64,000 nucleotides of DNA. It comes from Hydrogenophaga sp. GTDB lineage: Bacteria > Pseudomonadota > Gammaproteobacteria > Burkholderiales > Burkholderiaceae_C. Below are positions 9,894 to 18,928 of this stretch, piece after piece. Location of the stretch: NCBI RefSeq assembly GCF_025699295.1, contig NZ_JAILWB010000007.1, positions 1 to 64,000 of the forward strand. The letters are read 5' to 3'. Every line of letters begins with the position of its first letter. Position 1 is the stretch's first letter. Both the position numbers and the translations under genes were made by a program. The notes below the pieces were generated by a model, which saw only the letters and a program-made list of their open reading frames with translations, ran no database searches and was not told where the DNA came from.

Positions 9894-9918
9894 ACTTCGG
9901 CAGTTTATCGACCGAAGT
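9894..9918 (-). promoter_or_regulatory. Inverted repeat directly upstream of fimT (cassette A)
   Basis: ACTTCGG (9894-9900) and CCGAAGT (9912-9918) form a 7-bp stem with an 11-base loop ending two bases before the fimT ATG, where the ribosome-binding site should be. No clear Shine-Dalgarno sequence is visible otherwise. The surrounding 9893-10092 is AT-rich compared with the rest of the window and must hold the ribD end and any fimT promoter; I could not fix a -10/-35 pair. Confidence 0.4.
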
Positions 9919-10092
9919 ATTTATTTGGTATTAATTAAGACGAGATGTAATGCCAGTCAGATAAGTGGTTTTTCTACTTCATTGGCAGTATTGACGAGAA
10001 ATTTGCAGCGAAACGTGATGTTCGCTGATCGATGGGCGTGAGAAATGTACTGTCTTGTAGCGCTTTATCGCCGCACGTGCGTCCCAAGGGAA

Positions 10093-11262
10093 TCAAGCGG
10101 TGGTCGGGGGACAGCAATCGAGGTTGTTGGGACCCAACACCCGGGCCGTGATGCGCAGATCTTCGCCGATAGTGGTTGCACTGGAGAAGCGCAACCGAAG
10201 GCCGTCCTGCAAGCGCTGCAGCGGCCCCAGGCTGGTCATGCCGGCTCCCTGACCGAGCAGTTGCGGTGCGAGGTACAGCAGCAACTCGTCCACCAGGCCT
10301 TCGCGCAGGAACGAGGCATTGAGCTTGTGGCCAGCCTCCACGTGCAGTTCATTGACCTCCCGCCGTCCCAACTCCACAAGCATGGCGGCCAGATCGACCT
10401 TGTCGTTCGGACCGGGCAGGTGAATCAACTGCGCACCGCGCGCCTGAAGGGCGGCTTGCCGATCGGTGTCCTGCACCGCATGGATGATCCAGATCTGCCG
10501 CGTCAGATTGCCAGCCGCCGGACTGAAAAGCCGGGCATCCGGGGGTGTCTCGAGTCGGCTGTCGACCACCACCAGATGCGGCTGTCGCGGTGTCTCGACC
10601 AGGCGCACGTCCAGCATCGGATCGTCTTCCCGCACCGTGCCGATTCCTGTGAGCACGGCAGAGGCACGGGCGCGCCAGGCATGTCCGTCGGCACGGGCAG
10701 CTTCGCCGGTGATCCATTGGCTGACGCCGTTGTCCAGTGCTGTGGTGCCGTCTAGTGACGAGGCCAACTTCATGCGGACCCACGGGGTCGCGCGGATCAT
10801 GCGGCTGAAGAAACCGATGTTGAGCTCTCGCGATGCCATGGCAGCCGCGTGGTCGCAGGGGAGCAACTCGACCTCAATGCCCGCAGCGCGCAGGCGCTCG
10901 ATGCCGCGTCCTGCCACCAGGGGATTGGGGTCGACGGTGGCAACGATTACCTTGCCGACGCGTGCCTCGATGAGCGCATCGCAGCACGGTGGCGTACGCC
11001 CGTGATGGGAGCAGGGTTCAAGGGTGACTTGAACGGTGGCTCCGCTGACGTCTGCACCGGCGCGCCGGGCGGATTGAAGCGCCACAATCTCAGCGTGGCA
11101 GCCCCCCGCGCGCTGCGTATGGCCATAAAACGTCCTACCGTCAAGACCAGTGATGCGGCATCCGACTCGAGGATTGGGTTCTGATAGACCAATCGAGCCA
11201 TTGGCATGCGTGAGCAAGGTCTCCCAATCTGCGTATTCCTCTGCGAATCTGCTCTTCTCCAT
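10093..11262 (-). CDS. ribD: Riboflavin biosynthesis protein RibD (deaminase/reductase)
   Basis: 389-residue bifunctional enzyme. The N-terminal cytidine-deaminase-like domain has PNPRVGC, HAEIVAL and the zinc motif PCSHHGRTPPCC; the C-terminal reductase domain starts near RATPWVRMKLASSLDG. Together they deaminate and reduce the pyrimidine intermediate of riboflavin synthesis. The ATG at 11262 is preferred (GGGGGTG upstream; the alignable sequence starts soon after), with in-frame starts further upstream possible. It lies 6.7 kb from ribC, with cassette A in between. Confidence 0.94.
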   Translation of the reverse strand: MEKSRFAEEYADWETLLTHANGSIGLSEPNPRVGCRITGLDGRTFYGHTQRAGGCHAEIVALQSARRAGADVSGATVQVTLEPCSHHGRTPPCCDALIEARVGKVIVATVDPNPLVAGRGIERLRAAGIEVELLPCDHAAAMASRELNIGFFSRMIRATPWVRMKLASSLDGTTALDNGVSQWITGEAARADGHAWRARASAVLTGIGTVREDDPMLDVRLVETPRQPHLVVVDSRLETPPDARLFSPAAGNLTRQIWIIHAVQDTDRQAALQARGAQLIHLPGPNDKVDLAAMLVELGRREVNELHVEAGHKLNASFLREGLVDELLLYLAPQLLGQGAGMTSLGPLQRLQDGLRLRFSSATTIGEDLRITARVLGPNNLDCCPPTTA

Positions 11263-11662
11263 GACTGTCACCCCCATGCTTATCGATGGATTTTCGCTGG
11301 TTGCAGCTTGGTACTGATTGGGATGGGTTCTGCTTGTCATGGACAGAGATGTCGGTATTTGTGCTTACTTTTTTGGCGGGACGAATGGTTCTTGCACTCT
11401 CGATGAAGCCAAAAGAGCCTTCTATCGCAAAAGGGCGTAGCCGATCACTCGGTGACAAAGAATGGTAGTCGGCCCGGTTTTTTGGAGGACGATCGCACGG
11501 GGCCCATTGGCGGCCTGCGCAAACAACTGCGGCGGACCGGTCAACAAGGTGCGCTTTGCCCGCAAACCACCTACGTAGCAAATAGGCCCACTCGTCTGCC
11601 CCCTCCTGATGTATTTGCAGTTGATAGGGCACATTACATATGAATACATATAGGAGTATGCG
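11263..11662. other. Gene-free divergent region between ribD and pilE of cassette B
   Basis: About 400 bp between two divergently transcribed genes. It must contain the promoters for ribD and for cassette B, but I found no convincing -35/-10 pair, sigma54 site or FMN riboswitch on either strand. AT-rich sequence and CATATGAATACATAT-like repeats occur at 11631-11650. AGGAG at 11652-11656 is the ribosome-binding site of the following gene. Open frames here have no recognisable protein features. Confidence 0.5.
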
Positions 11663-12130
11663 GTGGTCATCCCCTCTTTATCGTCCGTAGTGGCTCCGCG
11701 GCACATGCGGGGGTTCACGCTCATCGAGTTGATGATCACTGTGGCAGTCATAGGCATTCTCGCGAGCATTGCCTATCCGTCATACACAGACTACGTGCGT
11801 CGCAGCCGCATAGCCGAAGCGACTGGCGACCTTTCGGCCGCGCGGGTGAGGCTGGAGCAGTTCTACCAGGACAACCGCAACTATGGCTCAACCGCAGCCG
11901 CCTGCACCGTTCCCATGCCTGTCAGCGGCTCCGGTGCGTTCAACTACTCCTGCGCCTGGGGGGCGACGGCCAGTAACCAGAGCTTTCTCATCACCGCCAC
12001 GGGCATCGGGGCGATGGCCGGCTACACGTTCACTGTGGATAACAACAACAACCGAACGACCACGGCCTTCGTGGGAGCGGCGGGTCTACCTTTGCCCTGC
12101 TGGCTGACGAAGAGGGGCAGCGCGTGCTGA
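11663..12130 (+). CDS. pilE: Type IV pilin-like protein (PilE type), cassette B
   Basis: 155 residues. A GTG start at 11663 is chosen because AGGAG (11652-11656) stands six bases before it; the ATG at 11658 is in another frame and soon hits a stop. The 17-residue leader ends in Gly and is followed by FTLIELMITV. The segment YPSYTDYVRRSRIAEA is typical of PilE-like pilins, and cysteines occur at ACTVPM, YSCAWG, PCWLT and the last residue. First gene of cassette B. Confidence 0.88.
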   Translation: MVIPSLSSVVAPRHMRGFTLIELMITVAVIGILASIAYPSYTDYVRRSRIAEATGDLSAARVRLEQFYQDNRNYGSTAAACTVPMPVSGSGAFNYSCAWGATASNQSFLITATGIGAMAGYTFTVDNNNNRTTTAFVGAAGLPLPCWLTKRGSAC

Positions 12131-12648
12131 GCCATCGCCCATCTCGGGCCTGCGCCGGCAAAGACCGGGGCTTCACCCTGATCGAACTGCTGATCGTGAT
12201 CGTGATCTTCGGCATCGCTGCTTCGCTGGCGTTGCCGAGCTTTTCCCAACTGCTGGCGAATTACCGGGTGCGCACGGGCGCTGAGGCCATGCTCAGCGGC
12301 TTGTTTCTGGCCAGGGCCGAGGCCATCCGACGCAACTCGCCGGTGCAATTCACCCTCAACGCCACGGGAAGCGGCTGGGCCGTGGCCCAAGTTGCGCCGG
12401 CCACCGCCATCCAGACGCGTCCCGACAGCGAGTCGCCAGGGGTCACCACGGCATCCACGACGGCTAGCCGGGTGGTCACGTTCCTGCCCAACGGGCTGGT
12501 GGACACCAGTGTGGTGAGGCTTGAGCAGATCAACGTGTCCAGCGTGATCGGCAACACCGATACGCGGCGAGTCAACATCTTTGGTGGCGGTCTGATTCGC
12601 ATGTGCGATCCGGCAGTAGCCATCGCCAACGACCCACGCAGGTGCTGA
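12124..12648 (+). CDS. fimT: Type IV minor pilin FimT/GspH-like, cassette B
   Basis: 174 residues. The GTG start at 12124 overlaps the previous gene by 7 bp. Cleavage follows Gly16 (DRG/FTLIELLIVI); the FimT/GspH signature appears as LARAEAIRRNSPVQF. Two cysteines lie near the end (RMCDPA and the terminal Cys). An earlier ATG is absent, so GTG or a shorter form are the options. Same role as its cassette A counterpart but clearly divergent. Confidence 0.86.
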   Translation: MLSHRPSRACAGKDRGFTLIELLIVIVIFGIAASLALPSFSQLLANYRVRTGAEAMLSGLFLARAEAIRRNSPVQFTLNATGSGWAVAQVAPATAIQTRPDSESPGVTTASTTASRVVTFLPNGLVDTSVVRLEQINVSSVIGNTDTRRVNIFGGGLIRMCDPAVAIANDPRRC

Positions 12649-12649
12649 C

Positions 12650-13099
12650 ATGAACGGCCCGATGCTCTCTCGACAACGTGGCTTCAGCATGATGGAGGTG
12701 CTGGTCTCCATCCTGGTGTTTTCGTTCGGCGTCCTCGCACTGGTGCAGTTGCAGGCCGCGTCCATTCGACTCAGCTCAGATGCCCGCTATCGGGCCGACG
12801 CCGCATTTTTGGCCGATCAACTGTTTGCCCGCATGCTGATTTCGGCAGAGGCCAACGCCGCAGACTTTGCGCACCGACCAGGTGGCACTGCGTGCAACTC
12901 CGTTGGTGGCGATGCGTCCGCTCCGTCTGCAGCGGAGTGGTTGCTGGAAGTCCAGGAGGTTCTTCCAGGTGCCACCCCGGACCTTCAGCAGGTCACCGTG
13001 AACGCGGCAACCGGTCAGGTCACGGTCACACTGTGCTGGCAACAAGGCAATGATGTGCCCCGTCAGTACGTCGTCTCGAACCAGATTCAGTGGCAATGA
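12650..13099 (+). CDS. pilV: Type IV minor pilin PilV, cassette B
   Basis: 149 residues with an 11-residue leader (RQRG/FSMMEVLVSI) and Glu at mature position 5, continuing as FGVLALVQLQAASIRL, the usual PilV helix. It starts one base after the fimT stop and overlaps pilW by 4 bp. It is shorter than the cassette A PilV (205 residues). Confidence 0.87.
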   Translation: MNGPMLSRQRGFSMMEVLVSILVFSFGVLALVQLQAASIRLSSDARYRADAAFLADQLFARMLISAEANAADFAHRPGGTACNSVGGDASAPSAAEWLLEVQEVLPGATPDLQQVTVNAATGQVTVTLCWQQGNDVPRQYVVSNQIQWQ

Positions 13100-14361
13100 T
13101 CAGGAACCCCATGATCAGGACTCAACACATTTCCCTGAAATCTGGTGCCGCGCACCGTGCAGGGCGCCTTCATCTGCGCTCGCGCGGCGCGTCATTGATT
13201 GAACTGATGGTTGCGATGACCATCGGGTTGATCGTGGCCCTGATCGTCGTTGCAACCGTCACCGGCGTCGGTGCGAGTTTTCGCACCATCGGCTCGAACG
13301 CTTCTGCTCAGGTGTCGGCCCAGGTCGGGCTGGGCCTGATCGACGAGGCGGGGCGGTCCGCGGGCGCCGGCTTTTACAGCAATGGCCAGATCATCTGCCC
13401 TTCTATCAACGCGTGGGCAAGTGGGGTAACCCGGTTGAACGATGCCACTTTGATGCCGGTACGCATCACGGACGGAGGTGCCGCCACCGCTTCAGACACC
13501 ATCACGTTCACCACATCGGCAGGAGTTGGCCCGCTGTCGAACATGCCGGTGATGGTCAATATGGCGACTGCGGGCGAGGACATCACGGTCAACGACAGTG
13601 GGTTGATTGCGGCCAACGATCTTGCGGTGGTTGGTGCGCCGGGTGGAGGTGGCCCCTGCACGTTGTTTCAGGTCACTTCGGCACCGGTGCCCAGCGTTGT
13701 CTGCGGTGGCAATGCGACATCCTGCAAGGTGCTTCCACGCGCGACCGATCCTGCAACAGGCTATAACCCACCCGACCCTGCTGCGGCATTTGCAGTGCCG
13801 TCAGCCTATGGTTTTTCGACAGCGGGCGGCGCTCTTGGCCCGGCCACAGTGGTACGGATCGGTGCCGCGTTCCGCCAGCCTGCCTTCACGGTGCAGTGCG
13901 AAGCGCTGGTCGCATACAACGCGTTCACCGACGCGCCGACCTGCACAACCAATCCTTTGAGCTTTGCTGGCGGTGGCAATGCCCTGGCGTCTGACATCGT
14001 TCTCATGCACGCCCAATACGGCATCAGTCCTGACGCCGTCACGGACGAAGTCACGGCGTGGGTGGACGCCGCCGGTGTGGATTGGGCGGCACCGACCGCT
14101 GACAACGTCCAGCGCATCAAAGCCATTCGGGTGATCCTGATCTCGCGGGCCAAGGAAGCGGCCACCACAGACGTGACAACTGCGGCATGCACCAACGACG
14201 CCGGTGTGGTCAATGTGGGCCCTTGCTCATTTCAAGATGCAGCGGCTCCGGTGATCGATCTTTCGGCGACTCCTGTGGCTGCAGGGCGCACCTGGCAGAA
14301 CTACCGGTACCGCGTGCACCGCGCCATCATTCCACTTCGCAACGTGCTCTGGAGCAACTGA
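13096..14361 (+). CDS. pilW: Type IV minor pilin PilW, cassette B
   Basis: 421 residues from the ATG at 13096, which overlaps the pilV stop (ATGA). The prepilin site SRG/ASLIELMVAM follows an unusually long 31-residue leader; an ATG five codons further in would give 26. The large globular domain is Gly/Ala/Thr-rich with several cysteine pairs and ends with RYRVHRAIIPLRN, a common end for PilW. Confidence 0.87.
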   Translation: MIRNPMIRTQHISLKSGAAHRAGRLHLRSRGASLIELMVAMTIGLIVALIVVATVTGVGASFRTIGSNASAQVSAQVGLGLIDEAGRSAGAGFYSNGQIICPSINAWASGVTRLNDATLMPVRITDGGAATASDTITFTTSAGVGPLSNMPVMVNMATAGEDITVNDSGLIAANDLAVVGAPGGGGPCTLFQVTSAPVPSVVCGGNATSCKVLPRATDPATGYNPPDPAAAFAVPSAYGFSTAGGALGPATVVRIGAAFRQPAFTVQCEALVAYNAFTDAPTCTTNPLSFAGGGNALASDIVLMHAQYGISPDAVTDEVTAWVDAAGVDWAAPTADNVQRIKAIRVILISRAKEAATTDVTTAACTNDAGVVNVGPCSFQDAAAPVIDLSATPVAAGRTWQNYRYRVHRAIIPLRNVLWSN

Positions 14362-14972
14362 TGCTCACCATCCCCAAGCTGCATCGCTCCCGCCGCCAGC
14401 AGGCCGGCAACTCCCTCATCGTGGTGTTGTCGGTGCTCACGTTGCTGGTATTGGGTGGGTTCGCTGCCATGCGCTCTGCCGATACCGGCAATGTGATTTC
14501 AGGCAACTTCGCGTTCCAGCAAGCCGCCACGCACGCCTCAGACCGGGCGTTGACAGATGCGCTGAACAACCTGTCCAACATCGTGACGGCGGGTGGGGGC
14601 AATGCCGATGTGGCCAACCGCTACGCCGCTGTGCGGGCCACGGCGCTGGATGCCCGCGGCATACCCAGCGCTTTGAACTGGGCCACGGTGGCTTGCACCG
14701 ACGAGGTGGGCGGCGCCGTGGGCAACTGCGCCACCGATGCCGGCAATTTCCGCGTGCAGTATTTCATCGAGAGACTGTGTTCGGCGAACCCCGTGCTCAC
14801 CGACACGGACGACATCCGCGCCAAGTGCGAGTACGAGCCGTCGCCTACCGCCACGACCACCACCCTGGCCAATGAGATCGGCCTGCGCTACCGCGTGCTG
14901 ATCCGAGTGCAGGGCCCACGGGGTACAGAAGGCTGGTACGAGGCACTCGTGTCCGGGCCGGCATCCAGCTAA
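14361..14972 (+). CDS. pilX: Type IV minor pilin PilX, cassette B
   Basis: 203 residues. The ATG shares one base with the pilW stop. Gly16 is followed by NSLIVVLSVLTLLVLGGFAAM without Glu at mature position 5, as in the cassette A PilX and the PilX_N family. Cysteines at ACTDE, GNCATD, RLCSAN and KCEYE suggest disulfides. In-frame sequence upstream of 14361 belongs to pilW in another frame and was not used. Confidence 0.85.
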   Translation: MLTIPKLHRSRRQQAGNSLIVVLSVLTLLVLGGFAAMRSADTGNVISGNFAFQQAATHASDRALTDALNNLSNIVTAGGGNADVANRYAAVRATALDARGIPSALNWATVACTDEVGGAVGNCATDAGNFRVQYFIERLCSANPVLTDTDDIRAKCEYEPSPTATTTTLANEIGLRYRVLIRVQGPRGTEGWYEALVSGPASS

Positions 14973-15002
14973 AGCCATCCCACTGTCAGGGAGAAAACAA
15001 CC

Positions 15003-18000
15003 ATGAACCATACCGTTGTCCACCGCGAGAAGGACGCAAGGCATCTCCGCTCTCTGCTTCGGACCCTGTTCGCCAGCGGCCTGCTACTGATCGGAGCCCT
15101 GTCTGCACTGCCGCAAGCACAGGCGCAAAACATCAACGACGTTCCGATGGCGGTGAAGAACAACGTCGCGCCGAACTTCATGTTCATGATCGACAACTCG
15201 GGCTCGATGAGCAACATCGTGCCCGAGGCACCCTACAACGCGGCCAACGATTACACCCCCTCCAGCGACTGCGCTGCGGGAAATCGCATCTCAGCGGGCA
15301 CCAGTGTCGACCTCCGGATTGCAACCGCCGGCGGGCAACGACGCTCGTTTATTCGATATGGCGGGAACAACTATCGCCATTCAACGCAAACGCCCACCGG
15401 CACTTTCGGCACTGCGGCGCAGCGCTGCTTTGTGCGCAACAGTCTTTATCCGGCTCGGCTCCTTGCCGACAGCAACAGCAACACCGAGCCCAGCGGTTAC
15501 CTGGCATCCGAATACACGGGCAACTATCTCAACTGGTACTTCAGCACCGCCTGTAGTGCAACCAACGTTTGGTCAGGTACGCGCAAGCCTATCGATTCTT
15601 GCTCTGGAAGCGTCCAGACTCGCATGGAGGTGGCCAAGGCTTCGGCCAAGCTGCTCGTCGATGCGTTGCCCGTGCCCACGAGCGCCAGCCCGGATTATGC
15701 GGTGCGCATCGGGTTGAGCACGTATTACAGCGGCGATGGCGGCACTTTGCTGTCGCCCATCAAGAACCTGTCTGCCACTGCGACGACCAACACCGCGACC
15801 GAGATTGGTCGCACACCGTTCAAAACGCTGGTCGATGCGCTGAGCCCGTCGGGTAACACCCCGTTGGCCGAGACGCTTGCCGACATAGGCCGCTACCTTG
15901 CCACGGGTTACAACGACAACATTGCCACGGCCAACACGAGTTCGGTGAATATTGACGCCTTTTTCGAGCAAAACAGCCGCGATTCCTGCCTTCGGTTTGG
16001 CAGCAGTCGCAATGGTTGCACAAGCACTTCTGTGAGTTCAACCAATCAGGCCACACAGCGTCCGATCACCCAATGGTGTCAGCGCTCCTACGTGTTCATG
16101 TTGACCGATGGTCGATCCCAGGGCGACCAAGCCTTCTCGGACAATGCCCACATCCGCGACTATGACCGTGACTGCAGTGGTGCGCTGGCCTCGACCTGCG
16201 TCTCCAATGGCGCTTCAGGTGCTTTTGACCGCAAGCTCAGTCGCGAGTACGAGAGCCAGGGTTCGGACTACCTGGATGACGTCGCCAAAGCGCTGTTCGA
16301 CATTGACTTGCGTCCGGACATCACCAAGCCGGCACCACCGGTGACAACCCCGCCCACCCCTCCCTACAAAAACAATGCCTTGACCTACGTGATCGGGTTC
16401 GCAGACACACAGGTGCAGAACGATCCCTTGCTGATCGCCGCCGGTCAACAAGGGGGTGGCGACTTCATTGCTGCAAGCGATCAAACCGAACTGACCCGCG
16501 CGTTGACCGAACTTACCGCCCAGGCGTTTGCAAAGGATGCCGCGTCTGCCGCTGTAGCAGTGGCCAACGCGCAGCTTACCGTCAACAACGTGAGCTACGC
16601 GCCCAGCTATAACTCCGGTACTTGGTACGGTGATCTGGAAGCTTTTGCCCTCGACACGACAACTGGAGCGCCTGTCGCAGGACAACCCGCGTTCTGGTCG
16701 GCGCGGGTGCTGCTCAATGGGAGAACGCCTGCCAGCCGCCGCATTGCAACCTTCAACGGGACAACCGGGGTCCCGTTTCAGCCCGGTTTCACGGGCGCGC
16801 CCGCCTCACTCACCACCAACGTGATCAACTTCCTGCGCGGCGATCGCTCGCTCGAAGACGGCGTCACCGTCCGCCGGCGTGCCCACGTGTTGGGTGATCT
16901 CATCAATGCAAAGCCGGTGGTCTTGAACTACCCAGGCAACATTCCCATCATCTTCCAGGCCGCCAACGACGGCATGCTGCACGTCTTTGACGGTCGCACG
17001 GATGGCTCGGCCGGCAACGGCCAGGAACTCTGGGCCTATGTGCCCCGCGCCGTGCACAACAACCTGTCCGAGCTGGCCGACCCCGGCTACAACCACCGCT
17101 ACTTCCTGGACAGCACACCGGCCACCGCGGAGGTGACGGGTGTGGGCGCCATCTCTCGACTTCTCGTGGGTGGCCTTGGCAAGGGCGGCGGTGCCTATTA
17201 CGCCCTTAACGTCAGTTCCTACCTTGCAAGCAATGAAGGCGATGTGGCCAGCAAGGTTCTGTGGGAACTCAAGGACGCTCGCACTGGCTTCAATCCGGTG
17301 CATATGGGCTACTCCTTCGGAACCCCTCAGATCGTGCGCACAGCGGCTGGTTGGCGTGTGGTGGTGACCTCGGGCTACGGCAACGGAACCGGCGGACCGA
17401 ATGGCAATGGTGATGGTGTTGGGCGGGTCTGGGTTCTGAACCCCGAGACTGGCAATGTCGAAGGCAGTATCTCCACGGGAGTGGGCACGGCCGCTTCGCC
17501 ATCGGGCCTGGCGCACCTGTCGCGGGTCGCCAATTCGGCGCCTGGTGATACCGTTCGCTTCCTGTACGGCGGTGACTTGCTCGGCAATGTCTGGCGCTTT
17601 GACCTTGACGCCATGACGACCGCCCGCGTTGCCACAGCCCGGGATTCAGGAGGCACGGTACAGCCCATCACCTCGCCGGTGGAAGTAGGCCGCGTGACGG
17701 GGAGTACAACGCAGTTTCATGTATACGTTGGAACGGGGCGTTACCTAGCCGATGAAGACGTGCCCGGCAACACGGGGGCCAACGTCTTCGCGACGCAAAG
17801 GCAATCCATGTACGGCTTCATTGACGACACGACCAACTCGTCTCCCACCGTGCCCAACATCAGAGGCACCAACGGGTCGACCTGCCCGGCCGGTGGCGGC
17901 AATGGTGAACTGGTGTGTCAGTCACTTTCTTTCGTGTCTGCGCGAGGCAGCTATGCAGCCACTACACATGTGGTCCCGACCGATAGACGGGGCTGGTATA

Positions 18001-18386
18001 TCGACTTCCCACAGGACACGCGGTTGACCAACGGCCGGGTCACAGGCAAGCCGGTGCTGACGCCCAGAGGTACGCTGGCGTTCGTAGTCAACATTCCTAC
18101 CGCCGTGAAATGCGACCCTGGTGGATCTAGCTGGTTCTTTACCGTTTCAGGCGAGACCGGCGGCGCCGTTCCAGTGACCATTGGTGGTAGTGATTACTAC
18201 GACGTGGGCGTGTTCGTTGCCAATGCACTGAGCAGTGAACCCACGCTGGTGTTCACCGAAGACGGGGTCAGTGGCGTGCTGCAAACTTCCAACAAGGAGA
18301 TCCGGTCCCTGGGGATCCCCGAACCGACGACGCCGGTAGCGGGGCCCGCCAGTTGGCGGCGCATCTACTGGCGTCAGCTCAAGTAG
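15003..18386 (+). CDS. pilY1: PilY1-type type IV pilus tip adhesin, cassette B
   Basis: 1127 residues preceded by GGGAG. Signal peptide (hydrophobic core about 22-36, ending AQAQA), then a vWA-like region with FMIDNSGSMS, then the C-terminal propeller (QAANDGMLHVFDG). At the place where cassette A has the calcium loop, this protein reads NSAPGDTVRFLYGGDLLGN (about 17530-17585), so the acidic loop is missing. It closes cassette B, 30 bp after pilX. It is as long as its counterpart but distinct, so the pair probably has different binding or regulatory properties. Confidence 0.9.
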   Translation: MNHTVVHREKDARHLRSLLRTLFASGLLLIGALSALPQAQAQNINDVPMAVKNNVAPNFMFMIDNSGSMSNIVPEAPYNAANDYTPSSDCAAGNRISAGTSVDLRIATAGGQRRSFIRYGGNNYRHSTQTPTGTFGTAAQRCFVRNSLYPARLLADSNSNTEPSGYLASEYTGNYLNWYFSTACSATNVWSGTRKPIDSCSGSVQTRMEVAKASAKLLVDALPVPTSASPDYAVRIGLSTYYSGDGGTLLSPIKNLSATATTNTATEIGRTPFKTLVDALSPSGNTPLAETLADIGRYLATGYNDNIATANTSSVNIDAFFEQNSRDSCLRFGSSRNGCTSTSVSSTNQATQRPITQWCQRSYVFMLTDGRSQGDQAFSDNAHIRDYDRDCSGALASTCVSNGASGAFDRKLSREYESQGSDYLDDVAKALFDIDLRPDITKPAPPVTTPPTPPYKNNALTYVIGFADTQVQNDPLLIAAGQQGGGDFIAASDQTELTRALTELTAQAFAKDAASAAVAVANAQLTVNNVSYAPSYNSGTWYGDLEAFALDTTTGAPVAGQPAFWSARVLLNGRTPASRRIATFNGTTGVPFQPGFTGAPASLTTNVINFLRGDRSLEDGVTVRRRAHVLGDLINAKPVVLNYPGNIPIIFQAANDGMLHVFDGRTDGSAGNGQELWAYVPRAVHNNLSELADPGYNHRYFLDSTPATAEVTGVGAISRLLVGGLGKGGGAYYALNVSSYLASNEGDVASKVLWELKDARTGFNPVHMGYSFGTPQIVRTAAGWRVVVTSGYGNGTGGPNGNGDGVGRVWVLNPETGNVEGSISTGVGTAASPSGLAHLSRVANSAPGDTVRFLYGGDLLGNVWRFDLDAMTTARVATARDSGGTVQPITSPVEVGRVTGSTTQFHVYVGTGRYLADEDVPGNTGANVFATQRQSMYGFIDDTTNSSPTVPNIRGTNGSTCPAGGGNGELVCQSLSFVSARGSYAATTHVVPTDRRGWYIDFPQDTRLTNGRVTGKPVLTPRGTLAFVVNIPTAVKCDPGGSSWFFTVSGETGGAVPVTIGGSDYYDVGVFVANALSSEPTLVFTEDGVSGVLQTSNKEIRSLGIPEPTTPVAGPASWRRIYWRQLK

Positions 18387-18420
18387 TCAGCCCTATTGAA
18401 TTCGTTTCAAGTGGCGATGG

Positions 18421-18445
18421 TGGGCTGCACCTGCCCAAGTGTTTT
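18421..18445 (+). terminator. Weak terminator candidate after pilY1 of cassette B
   Basis: TGGGC (18421-18425) and GCCCA (18433-18437) form a 5-bp stem followed by AGTGTTTT, between the convergent pilY1 and nrdR genes. The stem is short and the T-run is not immediate, so this is tentative. Confidence 0.3.
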
Positions 18446-18456
18446 GCGCATGCAAA

Positions 18457-18906
18457 CTAACGCCGCACTTCGTCCACCAGCGCCCTGAATTCGTCGATGT
18501 CCTCGAAGCTGCGGTACACGCTGGCAAAGCGTACGTAGGCCACCTTGTCGAGCTTCTTGAGTTCACGCATCACCATCTCGCCGACGCGGTTGGCGGGCAC
18601 CTCGCGCGCCCCGAGGTTGAGTAGCTTTTCCTCGATGCGTTCGATCGCTGCGTCCACTTGCTCGGTGCTCACCGGACGCTTGCGCAGCGCCAGCGCGAAC
18701 GATGCGCGCAGCTTGCCGGGCACGTAGTCCACCCGGCGGCCGTCCTTCTTGACGACCGCAGGGAAACTCACTTCCGGTCGCTCATAGGTGGTGAAACGCT
18801 TTTCGCAATGGCCGCACTGGCGGCGACGGCGGATGAAGTCGGCGTCTTCCGAGACGCGTGTTTCCACGACCTGGGTTTCGAGATGACCACAGAAGGGGCA
18901 TTTCAT
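18457..18906 (-). CDS. nrdR: Transcriptional repressor NrdR
   Basis: 149 residues, the normal length. Cys3, Cys6, Cys31 and Cys34 form the zinc ribbon (MKCPFCG and RQCGHC), and residues from about 46 form the ATP-cone that senses ATP/dATP. It represses ribonucleotide reductase genes by binding NrdR boxes. It follows glyA by 22 bp on the same strand, a common pairing in this order that links one-carbon supply and dNTP synthesis. Confidence 0.97.
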   Translation of the reverse strand: MKCPFCGHLETQVVETRVSEDADFIRRRRQCGHCEKRFTTYERPEVSFPAVVKKDGRRVDYVPGKLRASFALALRKRPVSTEQVDAAIERIEEKLLNLGAREVPANRVGEMVMRELKKLDKVAYVRFASVYRSFEDIDEFRALVDEVRR

Positions 18907-18928
18907 CGCGCGATGCCGCCCGATGGCG

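Noticed and set aside
11141-11632. A possible 163-residue gene on the minus strand upstream of ribD
   Set aside because: No ribosome-binding site, no motif, and it overlaps the ribD start in another frame.
11263-11662. FMN riboswitch in front of ribD
   Set aside because: I looked for the conserved RFN element on both strands here and before ribC and did not see it.
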